The translations under genes and the position numbers were made by a program. A model generated the notes under the pieces. It had not been told where the DNA came from. It did no database searches and saw only the letters and a program-made list of their open reading frames with translations. A stretch of 64,000 bases of DNA, from NCBI GenBank assembly GCA_034412795.1, contig DAOUMD010000011.1, positions 1 through 64,000 on the forward strand. The letters run 5' to 3'. This document shows, piece after piece, positions 36,438-45,165 of the stretch. The first letter of the stretch is position 1. Each line of letters opens with the position of its first letter. Source of the stretch: JAUVPY01 sp034412795. GTDB taxonomy: Bacteria; Chloroflexota; Anaerolineae; 4572-78; NAK82.

Positions 36438-39074
36438 TTATAAAATCTCTACCGTCCCGGCGCTGCCGTCAATACGCAGCCGCTGACCAGTATGGAAGAT
36501 TTCGGTCGCCCCTTTGATGCGTAGCACCGCTGGAATGCCATACTCTCGCGCCACGACCGCCCCATGAGAGAGCAGCCCACCCTCCTCGATAACGATGCCA
36601 CCCGCCAGGTTGAAAAGGGGTGTCCAACCAGGGTTGGTATAGCGGGCGACCAGGATTTCGCCGCGTTGCAAAGCACGTGCTTCCTCCAGATTCTCTACCA
36701 CGCGCGCGGTGGCTTCCACCTGCCCACTGCTGCATGGGACACCCTCAAACATCCGCTGACCGGGTCGGACGTTCAGCTTCCGCGTACTGGCTCCCACACC
36801 GATGACGCTGGGTGGTTCAAAGTTGCGGTAGCAGGTTTTGAGACGCAGGTAACTGGCTACCCGGTCTCGCAGACTCCCGGCTGGTGCTTCGCCGACGAGG
36901 ACGGCCCGAATGGGCGGCCAGCGCAGACAGAAGACGTGATCGGGCTCATCGAGGATGTCCCTTGCTGCCCAACGGTAGCCTAGCTCTTTGTAGAAGCGTC
37001 GGCATTGGTAAAAGGCGCGCGAAGCGATAACACGCGTTTCCTCTCGCCACCAGACGTAACGCCGGACCAAGCGCAACTGGTTGATAAACGATCGTCGGCC
37101 GAAGGGCCACAGCCGTCGCCAACTGCGCGATAGGATCTCCAACACGCGCCGTTCGGTCCTACGACGTACCTGCCGCTGAGCTTCCAGCCGCCGTGTTGGG
37201 TCCATCGATTCATCGGCGAGGGCATATGCTTGCAACGTCGAAAGTACAAAGCTCGGATCTTCGTCCCAACGGGGTTCGCTGATATCTTCGTCTATAGGCG
37301 CCATGTAGTGATAGCGCGCCAGATATGCCTGAATCCGCTTCCAGAAACTGCGACCCGGCTCAGTGGCCTGAAGACGTTCGGGGATGTCATCTGGAACGCC
37401 CTGGGTGACAGCAACCGTCACCTGGGGATCCTTCAGAGTGATTCGACCCAGCTCCCACAGCTCCATCGTGGGCTGGGCGGTGCGTACGTCGCTCAGCCCG
37501 GTGATCAGGTCGCTGGCAGCGATTCGCTGGTCGGGTGGTAATGTGGCGTTCAAGCGGTGAACCATAGGCTCGAAGTCGTCTTGCGCCTGGGTGGACAGCA
37601 CGCTGATCCGGATGGCAGTGCTATTGGCCTCCCAGTGCAAATCAGCCATTTGGTGGCAGTAATCGGCCAACTCCCTGTCCGATGTAGAGGCTGGGTCCAC
37701 TTCATTTAGCGCCGGTTCAATCTCGCTGAGAAAGCAGTCCCGATAGGCACGGCCGTCGCGCCACTCGTTCTTGAAGCGTTCATTGATGGCGAACAGGATC
37801 GGCAAGGCCCGCACTATGGTACGGGGTGCCCAGGCGGTAGTCACCCCATCACCTTCGTAGGTGGGCTCAACGCCCATCGTCTGGTCGAGGACACGCTCTT
37901 TGTAGCCAGGGATCAGCCCGGCGAACCGCTTGGCGACACCTACGTTCCAGTAGGCTCGCCCAAAGAAAGGTCTGCCCCACACGGTGCCAGGTGGAGCTTC
38001 GCCCATTTTGATGTCGCGGAAGAATTCGCTGAGAGCGCGCCCGTAGTCGTGCTCCAGGCTCAGCGACATAGCCAGCGGACTGGCAAAGCCGGGCAGTACC
38101 TCGCGGTAGTTGCCTGAGGTCCATTGGCCCAGCTCAGGATCGAAACTAAAAGAAGTCAGCGGACGGGTTTGGAGCAGTACGAAGTCCCCCGTATCCGGCA
38201 TACGATCCCCATCCACCAACGCCCACTCAATATCCTGCGGATAGCCATAAAGAGCCTGCACGCGATAGCCCAACTCAGTAAGTTCCAACATCTGTTCATC
38301 GCTGAGGACGGGGCGGTCGTGCTGATCGGAGGGAAGAGGCTTTTCCCGCACGCCACCGTCGTCGTCCGTGACCAGGACGACCGATTGGTTGACGATATCC
38401 CGGGTCAACACTTTGCGATCAAGAGCGTTGACTACGTAGTGGTCGGGTGTTACCCGGCCGGAAACAACTGCCTCCCCCAGCCCCCAGGCAGCTTCGACCA
38501 CCATCTCCTCTTCACGTCCGGTCAGCGGGTTGAGGGTGAACAAAACACCTGCGGCCTTAGCCCGTCCCTGGCGCTGCACGACCACTCCCATATCGGCCTG
38601 GAATGGGTCAAGGCCCTGCCCCCGCATGTAGGTCAAGGCGCGTTCGCTCCAAAGCCCTGCCCAGCAGGCCCGTACCTTTTCCAGTACCGCTTCGGAACCG
38701 GTGACATTAAGAAAGGTGTCGTACTGACCGGCAAATGAAGCATCTTGGCTATCCTCCGCCGTGGCCGAAGAGCGGACGGCGACTGGGCCACTTAATGCTT
38801 CGTAAGCTTCGCGGATCGCGCTGGCAACATATGGCGGCAATTCAGCCGTGGCGATGTGGTCGCGGACGGACGCTTCATCACCGGCAGAAACCATCACCTC
38901 CAGTCCGTTGTGCGATAGGAAGGCACGATAGGCGATCGTCGTTACGCAGAATCCGGGTAACACAGGCAGACCAGCCTGTGCCATCTCGGCCAGGCGCAGG
39001 CCTTTGCCACCCACCAGATGTGTAGCGTCTTCGCTCACCTCATCAAATCGCAGTATATACTGCGCACTCTCCAT
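36438..39074 (-). CDS. PEP synthase / rifampicin-phosphotransferase-like dikinase
   Basis: 878 residues. The N-terminal ATP-grasp domain (about 10-320) has VGGKGLRLAEMAQAGLPVLPGF and AVRSSATAEDSQDASFAGQYDT. The middle region (about 330-770) lacks the PEP/pyruvate barrel motifs that I would expect in a true PEP synthase. The C-terminal phosphohistidine domain (about 790-878) has the catalytic His in GGLLSHGAVVAREYGIPAV. Length and domain order match rifampicin phosphotransferase and related antibiotic-modifying dikinases rather better than PpsA, but many such proteins have unknown acceptors. The gene begins 63 bp after the aminotransferase, suggesting they act together. Confidence 0.82.
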   Translation of the reverse strand: MESAQYILRFDEVSEDATHLVGGKGLRLAEMAQAGLPVLPGFCVTTIAYRAFLSHNGLEVMVSAGDEASVRDHIATAELPPYVASAIREAYEALSGPVAVRSSATAEDSQDASFAGQYDTFLNVTGSEAVLEKVRACWAGLWSERALTYMRGQGLDPFQADMGVVVQRQGRAKAAGVLFTLNPLTGREEEMVVEAAWGLGEAVVSGRVTPDHYVVNALDRKVLTRDIVNQSVVLVTDDDGGVREKPLPSDQHDRPVLSDEQMLELTELGYRVQALYGYPQDIEWALVDGDRMPDTGDFVLLQTRPLTSFSFDPELGQWTSGNYREVLPGFASPLAMSLSLEHDYGRALSEFFRDIKMGEAPPGTVWGRPFFGRAYWNVGVAKRFAGLIPGYKERVLDQTMGVEPTYEGDGVTTAWAPRTIVRALPILFAINERFKNEWRDGRAYRDCFLSEIEPALNEVDPASTSDRELADYCHQMADLHWEANSTAIRISVLSTQAQDDFEPMVHRLNATLPPDQRIAASDLITGLSDVRTAQPTMELWELGRITLKDPQVTVAVTQGVPDDIPERLQATEPGRSFWKRIQAYLARYHYMAPIDEDISEPRWDEDPSFVLSTLQAYALADESMDPTRRLEAQRQVRRRTERRVLEILSRSWRRLWPFGRRSFINQLRLVRRYVWWREETRVIASRAFYQCRRFYKELGYRWAARDILDEPDHVFCLRWPPIRAVLVGEAPAGSLRDRVASYLRLKTCYRNFEPPSVIGVGASTRKLNVRPGQRMFEGVPCSSGQVEATARVVENLEEARALQRGEILVARYTNPGWTPLFNLAGGIVIEEGGLLSHGAVVAREYGIPAVLRIKGATEIFHTGQRLRIDGSAGTVEIL

Positions 39075-39136
39075 TCGCCTTTCCCCCGTATGTGACTCCC
39101 CTTGTGCGTCTGAACTTAGACAGCTCTATTCTTGTT

Positions 39137-40414
39137 TCAAATCACCCCCACTTCTGGAACCAGGTCCACCACTTCAGGATGCGCCGTGAGGAAGGCCAAT
39201 GATCGATCTAACGCCTGTAGCACAAAATCGACTTCATCGGGTTGGATGATGAGCGGAGGCTTGATCTGAAGCGTTCTGGGCCGGTAATTGGCGAAGATCG
39301 TTGCCACCCCGTTCTGTGCCATAGCCGCAACCATAGCCATTCCCAAACGGGGGTCGACCACTTCGAAGCCGATCATCAACCCTCGCCGTCGCCAGCCGGC
39401 GACAATCTCGTAGCGCGAACGCAGCTCCACGAAGCCGTCCTCAAAACGATTCCCCATGGCCCGGACGTGTTCCATAAATCCCGGCTCCGTGGTCTGATCC
39501 AGGGTTGCCAGGGCAGCCACGCAGCCCAATGCCGACCCGCCAAAGCTCGCAACCTGGATGAACGGGTTTTCCTGGAAGAAGGCGTCCAGATGTGGTCGAT
39601 GGCACGTGGCTGACATGGGGTAAAGTGAACCACCGAAGCTCTTGCCAGTGACCAGAATATCGGGCACCACATCCCACTCGTCAATAGCCCACATGCGGCC
39701 AGTGCGTCCTAATCCGGTCTGTACCTCGTCGATGATGAACTGCGCACCCTGGGCGTCGCAGATTTCGCGCACACGGGGATAGTAATCGTCCGGAGGGATG
39801 AGAATACCACCTGTGGCTGGAAGAGTCTCGATGATGACAGCCGCCGTCTCCTCGCTAACGACTTCCTCTAACGCGCCGGCATCGCCAAAGGGGACCTTGC
39901 TGAAGCCGGGTGGCATCGGCCCGAACTTGCCCCGGAAAGCATCCTCGCCCGTGGCCAGGGCAAAGCCGGTGTGACCGTGGTAGCCTAATTCTACTGAGAT
40001 GATGCCGGGCCTTTGGGTGTAGCCGCGCGCCAGCTTGATGGCCACGTCAATCGCCTCGGCGCCACCGGGTGAGAAGGTGGAATATTGGATGTCACCCGGT
40101 GTGATTTCCGCCATTCGCTTGCCCAGCGCAGCCCGCATCTCATCCATAAACAGATGGTCACCCACGTCGATCTCATCCAACGCCGCCTTCAACGCCTCGA
40201 CCACACGCGGCGGACGATGCCCCAGATTGAATATCTCGCCGCAGCGACAGTTGAGTAGCTTGCGGCTGCCGTCCACGTCCCACTCCCAAACACCCTCGCG
40301 CCGGCCAGGCACAAAATCGAGCCCTACCTTCTTGAAGACAGACACGCGTCCCGGGTTCACGTAGCGGGCGTAATCTTCGATGATTTGCGCTTTCGATTGT
40401 TGGCCGATGAACAT
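39137..40414 (-). CDS. Class III PLP-dependent aminotransferase
   Basis: 425 residues from the ATG at 40414, with a GGGAGGG site. The family motifs are present: FSPGGAEAIDVAIKLAR, YHGHTGFALA, IIDEVQTGLGRTG and the PLP lysine in LVTGKSFGG. The family includes glutamate-semialdehyde mutase, ornithine and acetylornithine aminotransferases; which one this is cannot be told. It is in the same direction as the dikinase gene downstream. An upstream extension of the frame to 40630 is rejected because it has no family similarity. Confidence 0.9.
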   Translation of the reverse strand: MFIGQQSKAQIIEDYARYVNPGRVSVFKKVGLDFVPGRREGVWEWDVDGSRKLLNCRCGEIFNLGHRPPRVVEALKAALDEIDVGDHLFMDEMRAALGKRMAEITPGDIQYSTFSPGGAEAIDVAIKLARGYTQRPGIISVELGYHGHTGFALATGEDAFRGKFGPMPPGFSKVPFGDAGALEEVVSEETAAVIIETLPATGGILIPPDDYYPRVREICDAQGAQFIIDEVQTGLGRTGRMWAIDEWDVVPDILVTGKSFGGSLYPMSATCHRPHLDAFFQENPFIQVASFGGSALGCVAALATLDQTTEPGFMEHVRAMGNRFEDGFVELRSRYEIVAGWRRRGLMIGFEVVDPRLGMAMVAAMAQNGVATIFANYRPRTLQIKPPLIIQPDEVDFVLQALDRSLAFLTAHPEVVDLVPEVGVI

Positions 40415-40673
40415 AAAAAATCCCTCCCGCGGCTGAGAAGATGATAGGTTGCCTCTGTGAGGCAGGGCTGGCCTATTGTACCATAACCCATGAATTTGAG
40501 CATAGTTACGAGGGGGCACAGTGAATACACTGCTAGGGAGCACGCATAAAGTGGAGTCAAAGACCTCAGGAGCCGAAATCAGAGTAGATAGCACGATGGA
40601 CATGCAGCTTCGACGCCAACAACACCACATCGGCTTGTTTAGATTGAGGTTCGTACGCGGTCTAGTCTTCAGC

Positions 40674-41801
40674 TCAAAGGATGAAATTCAGATCAATCTC
40701 TCCTTTGAACAACGGGTGCTGGAGCTTATGTTGAGGTACCTGCTGGGAAATATAGTCGAATAGATTGAAGACGCGCACGGCGCCATCGTCGTCCGCAGCC
40801 GCCCCACGCAATCCTTCCAGCAGGTAATGAGTGAAAAGGCCGTTACGCATCTCTGGTAGTTCCCAAGAGACCTCGTCCGGCTTACACGAGGCTATGACCA
40901 CCCGTCCCTCGCCTATTGTCAGTCGTTCATAAGCCGCCTCGGAGAGTCCGGCTTCTGTTGCTGCGGCCGCGTCCTTTGGTTCACCAACGCCGCCGGAGTG
41001 GCAGGAGTCAATAAAAACAATAACCCGGCGGGCGGGGATGTTCCGCAGAGCAGTAGTGAGTTCTTCATCAGAGATGGCCGTAGTTCGCAAGTTGTACCAG
41101 TCAGCGTCAACAGGACAGAGATATTCACCAGGTTCAAAGCCGCCGATACGTTGGACGCCGTGACCAGAGAAGAATATGACTACGGTGTCGTCAGTTCTGG
41201 CGCGGCGGGCAAGCCAATCCAGTTTGTCATTGATAGCCTTCTTGGTGGCCTGCTCATCTAGCAAGAGGGTCAGGTTAGCAGCAGGATAGCCGACCTGGAT
41301 CAGCAGACCGTACAGGTCGCAGGCATCAGTAGTTGTCCTTGTCAGTGGGCGTATGTGGCGATAGGCGCCAACGCCGATGAGGAGGACATGGGCTTTGCGA
41401 AGCTTTGTTGAACTAGGAGGGGTCTTTCGCAAAGCGGCCTGGATGCGTCGTTGAAGAGTTGGCAATTGAACTTTGGGTTTGAAGATAAGATCAACGATCT
41501 CTAGCCTGCAGAGTGTGAACACCTCATCGGGATCTAACTGCTTACCAGTAATTGCCACTATCGGCAGGTCAGGATACTGCTCGCGTAGAGAAATGATAAG
41601 TTTTTGACTAGCCAGAGGAGGGAGATCTTCATCGAGGACGACATCCAGCAAGACAAGTGCATATCTTCGCTTCTTTAACAGGGCTTCTGCATCCTTGGTT
41701 CCCCCAGCAGTATCGACATCATATTCCATACTCACCAGGATATCTCGAAACTGCTCTCGCCAGTTCTCTTCATCATCCACGACAAGAATGCGAATTGACA
41801 T
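40674..41801 (-). CDS. Response regulator fused to a caspase-like (peptidase C14) protease
   Basis: 375 residues. A receiver domain (about 1-125) has VDDEENW, the phospho-acceptor in VLLDVVLDED and KPK near its end. A caspase-hemoglobinase fold domain (about 135-375) contains the catalytic His in VIFFSGHGVQ (about residue 212) and Cys in VIFIDSCHSGG (about 264), so it should be an active protease, probably of metacaspase or orthocaspase type. The gene begins 35 bp after the hybrid histidine kinase. The likely path is kinase, phosphorylated receiver, then release of the protease, that is, a signal-gated proteolytic or death response. That function is inference. Confidence 0.9.
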   Translation of the reverse strand: MSIRILVVDDEENWREQFRDILVSMEYDVDTAGGTKDAEALLKKRRYALVLLDVVLDEDLPPLASQKLIISLREQYPDLPIVAITGKQLDPDEVFTLCRLEIVDLIFKPKVQLPTLQRRIQAALRKTPPSSTKLRKAHVLLIGVGAYRHIRPLTRTTTDACDLYGLLIQVGYPAANLTLLLDEQATKKAINDKLDWLARRARTDDTVVIFFSGHGVQRIGGFEPGEYLCPVDADWYNLRTTAISDEELTTALRNIPARRVIVFIDSCHSGGVGEPKDAAAATEAGLSEAAYERLTIGEGRVVIASCKPDEVSWELPEMRNGLFTHYLLEGLRGAAADDDGAVRVFNLFDYISQQVPQHKLQHPLFKGEIDLNFIL

Positions 41802-41835
41802 TGCGTGCCTCCCACAATGACATCATTGTTGAACC

Positions 41836-44004
41836 TCACTCAGCAGAGGAGTCTATATCTTCTACTGCCAGACGAACACGTGCTCGAAAGTCGGACAGAT
41901 CGAACTCTTTTTTATCGAGGAAGCCCAAGAGCCTTGGGCTCCGATCAGCGATCTCTCTGCGCTGTTCAGTCCCATACCCGGTGACAATAATGACCTTGGT
42001 ATCCAGACCTCCTTTATCTATGTCCATCAGCAGGCACAACCCATCTTCGTTCTTCGGGTCAGCATCCACAAGCGTGATATCCAATACTGTAAGCTTGAAA
42101 TGTTTTGTCGTCAGTGCTTGCCAAGCCTCTGTATAATTAGTCGCTGTCTCTATTGAATACTGCTCAGTCTCTATGGCATCCACCAGCATTTCGAGCCACT
42201 CTTGATCGTCGTCCACCACCAGAATGTTTATCTCGGTTCCTGAAGGCACAGATTTCCTGGGAGACTCGACCTCTCCCTCAGTCACACAGGGAATTTCTAC
42301 AACGAAAGTGCTCCCCTCGTTCAGCCGAGTATCTCTCAGGAAAACATCCCCGCCAGTGGCCTGCATAAACGTCCGACACCACCATAGCCCAATTCCAAGT
42401 TGATCTTTCTTCGTCGTCACGCCAGGGGCGAACAATCTGTCGCGAATATCATCCCGGATCCCAGTTCCCGTGTCTGAGATTTCCACTTCCACACGGTTTG
42501 TTGCACTATTGAATCGTGCTCGGATCATCAATCTGCCCGACTCTTGACCCTTCATGGCTTCAACAGCATTACTGATAATGTCGTGTAACACCAGGCGAAG
42601 CTGAAATTCGACACTCTGGACTCTGGGCAGATATGAAGCCATGTCTCTCACAACAGTAATGCGTGTTAGATCAGCCTCGATCTGCTGCAGTTCCTCTTCA
42701 AGGACCCGGACAACGTCAATCGGGGCAAGTTCTAACATCCTACCCGTTTCTTTGAACGGACGGGCCAACTTCTCTGCCAGTTCTAAAAGCACGTTGGCTT
42801 CACGCTCGATTCGATCCAACTGACGGTCTGAAAGCCTATCTGACGGATCAATGCGTTCCCTTAAGAGTTGGATAGCCACACGACTCGTTCCTGCCAGGTT
42901 GCTCATGCGATGGGCGAAGTTTGCTGAAATGCTCTCCATCACTTTCATTTGTTCGGCCCGCCACTGTTCCTCACGCCGCCGTTCCTCATGGCGGGCATTG
43001 AGAATCGCTGCTGCTGCATAATCAGCGAACGTGGTCAGTGCCGAGATTTCATCAATGTTGAACTCGTGACGAGTGCGGTAGTTGGCAAACATTACACCGA
43101 CAACCTCTTCACCCCTTAGCTCAGCCGCTCTGTAGGGTAAGAGTAGCGCAGCCGTTGACTTGATTCCCTCGCGGTCTATGAAGCGCGGGCGGGGCGTGTC
43201 ACCGGGACGATCAACTTCGCCTGAAAGGAAGTCTTGCTCATGTACTTCGGAATAAAACCCAGACTTGCGGTCTTTGACCACACTCCAAGGGACATCCCCA
43301 GGATAAACCTTTCGACGCATTGGGCTGGGATTCTGTATCTCGCCAGCGATGGTTGGTCCTGTACCCTCTACCGGGAACTCGTCTCTTTCCTGAACGTATG
43401 GGTAGATGGTAACCACATCGGCGCCTAGCGAACGCACAGCCAACTGGGCGATTTTCTTTAGAACAGGTTCCACGCCCCCTTCTCCTGGCAGCCGCGCGAG
43501 TTCAACCCCGACTTCAACCAAGGCATCTAAAATACTAATACGCTCGGCAATCGGAGCAGCCACTTGCTGTGCGACGAATTCCAGCTTCTCCATGTGCGCC
43601 TCATTGAAATAGTATTTCTCAGTAGAATCAGCGTTAATGACTGCGAGAACCTTGCCCTCGTAAACAATGGGAGCTGACAGCAACGACAGGAAGTTCTTGC
43701 CCGAGCGCGAGGGGGCAAAGTAAAGATCGTTTTCGACATCGGGACACAAATAGGACTGTTTATTTTGGGCCACCCAGCCAGCGACACTTCTGTTATCGAT
43801 TTGATACACCCGCTCCGCTATTCGTCTTGGCTGGGGTTTGCCCAGTCTAGCCTTGATCTGCAGAATACCCTGTTTGCTGTCTACCAGCATGATCGACCCC
43901 GCTTCTGCACCGATGGCTACCAGAGCTTGATTCAGGACTTGGTGTAATATCGCATCTAGTGTTTGGGTCGTTACAATCGGTATGGCGGCAGTTCTCTCGG
44001 TCAT
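41836..44004 (-). CDS. Hybrid GAF-GAF sensor histidine kinase with C-terminal receiver
   Basis: 722 residues from the ATG at 44004 (GGAGGAAC site). Two GAF domains (about 12-165 and 180-350) with no membrane helix make it a cytoplasmic sensor. The dimerisation helix holds the likely phospho-His in NFAHRMSNLAG (about residue 365). The ATPase has ISNAVEAM, EISDTGTGI and QLGIGLWWCR. A receiver domain (about 595-722) has VVDDDQEW and TVLDITLVD. The downstream caspase-bearing response regulator, 35 bp away, is the obvious partner. The ligand of the GAF domains is unknown. Confidence 0.92.
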   Translation of the reverse strand: MTERTAAIPIVTTQTLDAILHQVLNQALVAIGAEAGSIMLVDSKQGILQIKARLGKPQPRRIAERVYQIDNRSVAGWVAQNKQSYLCPDVENDLYFAPSRSGKNFLSLLSAPIVYEGKVLAVINADSTEKYYFNEAHMEKLEFVAQQVAAPIAERISILDALVEVGVELARLPGEGGVEPVLKKIAQLAVRSLGADVVTIYPYVQERDEFPVEGTGPTIAGEIQNPSPMRRKVYPGDVPWSVVKDRKSGFYSEVHEQDFLSGEVDRPGDTPRPRFIDREGIKSTAALLLPYRAAELRGEEVVGVMFANYRTRHEFNIDEISALTTFADYAAAAILNARHEERRREEQWRAEQMKVMESISANFAHRMSNLAGTSRVAIQLLRERIDPSDRLSDRQLDRIEREANVLLELAEKLARPFKETGRMLELAPIDVVRVLEEELQQIEADLTRITVVRDMASYLPRVQSVEFQLRLVLHDIISNAVEAMKGQESGRLMIRARFNSATNRVEVEISDTGTGIRDDIRDRLFAPGVTTKKDQLGIGLWWCRTFMQATGGDVFLRDTRLNEGSTFVVEIPCVTEGEVESPRKSVPSGTEINILVVDDDQEWLEMLVDAIETEQYSIETATNYTEAWQALTTKHFKLTVLDITLVDADPKNEDGLCLLMDIDKGGLDTKVIIVTGYGTEQRREIADRSPRLLGFLDKKEFDLSDFRARVRLAVEDIDSSAE

Positions 44005-44239
44005 TTTGTTCCTCCGATTCACCCAGTGCCTGTAGTCACTGCTGGTTGAACAGAGGCATCGGCGTGACGAGGATGAACCTTGCTCTGTCGCCGCACCAGA
44101 CGCTACGGGGCACTTCAGCATGGGTGAAAACGTCACGAATGTCTTGCCTTCTTCTATCCACTCCACTTCGATATGGGAGCATTATGCTAGCGTTCCTCAA
44201 AAGCTTTGAATTCCCCTCAGCATCGCCAGGAAGTCCGTT

Positions 44240-44624
44240 GGGCCAAGGATGGATATGCCCTCAAAGGTGCTGAGTACCAACAGATCCCCTCCCTGCTTAC
44301 AATGACGTCCGCTTTACCAGCCGTGGCAACTTCCAGCACCTTATTGTCTTTGGTGTCCCGACAAATCGCGATGCGCTGATCGGGGACACTGTCTCACCGC
44401 GCAGTAGAATGAGCATCAACACGGTCTCGATGTCCTCGTTTCCCAAATGATACTTGTCCCGGATACGAGGTCGGTTAAGAACATCTGCCAGTTCTTCCAA
44501 ACAGTGGCTAGGAATAGATCAAAGTATACTTCCCATCTCGCAGCTGCTGTAGCACTGATCCCATTATGCCCTGCGGCTTGATGAGGGCACGCACCAGGAT
44601 GTTGGTATCCACCACCGCCCGCAT
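44240..44624 (-). pseudogene. PIN-domain toxin gene with frameshifts
   Basis: The frame begins MRAVVDTNILVRALIKPQG, the hallmark of VapC-like PIN ribonucleases, and runs to a stop near 44514. The family sequence then continues in another frame (EELADVLNRPRIRDKY) and in a third (IAICRDTKDNKVLEVA, ADVIVSREG). At least two frameshifts break the gene. Its ATG overlaps the antitoxin stop (TGATG). Confidence 0.75.
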
Positions 44625-44836
44625 CAGTCTTGTCGCTCTGCCCGTGCCGCAGCGACATCCGCTGCTACTTCATTCTCATCATATGAGACATTTTGCGCGG
44701 CCATACGGGCCAGCAAGCGGTCCAAATGGATCAGCGCTTGTTTTTCCGACATTTCCTGGAAGCGCAAGGAGTTCTCATAGGGTATGAGGGCCGCTGGGGG
44801 CGGCTGCCCTGGCTGAGAACGCAAGATACACGTCAA
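44624..44836 (-). CDS. Probable antitoxin of the broken PIN pair
   Basis: 70 residues. A mostly helical C-terminal half (IHLDRLLARMAAQN, YDENEVAADVAAARAER) is typical of small antitoxins upstream of PIN toxins. The stop overlaps the toxin start. The true start is uncertain, and the N-terminal DNA-binding part is short, so the gene may itself be reduced. Confidence 0.6.
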   Translation of the reverse strand: MTCILRSQPGQPPPAALIPYENSLRFQEMSEKQALIHLDRLLARMAAQNVSYDENEVAADVAAARAERQD

Positions 44837-45016
44837 TGAGAGACTTCATCAAACACGGCCCAGAAGTGCCCTTGGAGTTCTGTCACACCAGTAATTCTGT
44901 GCACAGCTACTCCTCAGAGCTAAACCACAGTTACACTATAAATTATACTACAGATTCGCCAGTTAGTCTATGCTTTTCAGGACTGGATCGGCGGCGTTAA
45001 CACGTGGTTGAGGTAA

Positions 45017-45045
45017 TTGTACCTGCATTTCGGTTGTGCTATAAT
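45017..45045 (+). promoter_or_regulatory. Promoter of the secreted hydrolase-like gene
   Basis: TTGTAC (45017-45022), 17 bp and TATAAT (45040-45045). A palindrome occupies the leader between this promoter and the gene. Confidence 0.65.
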
Positions 45046-45049
45046 TACA

Positions 45050-45120
45050 TAAAACGTGATGCGTGATGCGTGATGCGTAATTGTCGCGGTTGTGCATCAC
45101 GCATCACGCATCACGTTTTA
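45050..45120. repeat. Palindrome of CGTGATG/CATCACG words in a 5' leader
   Basis: The left arm (45050-45078) repeats CGTGATG three times and the right arm (45093-45120) repeats CATCACG; the arms are reverse complements of about 27 bp. As RNA it would form a long hairpin ahead of the gene at 45166. Confidence 0.8.
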
Positions 45121-45165
45121 CGTTTCACGTTTCACATCTCAAATCTTCATCCGCGAGTACCTTAA

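Noticed and set aside
40521..40763. An 80-codon plus-strand frame between aminotransferase and caspase genes
   Set aside because: It runs into the antisense of the caspase gene and has no ribosome site or recognisable motif.
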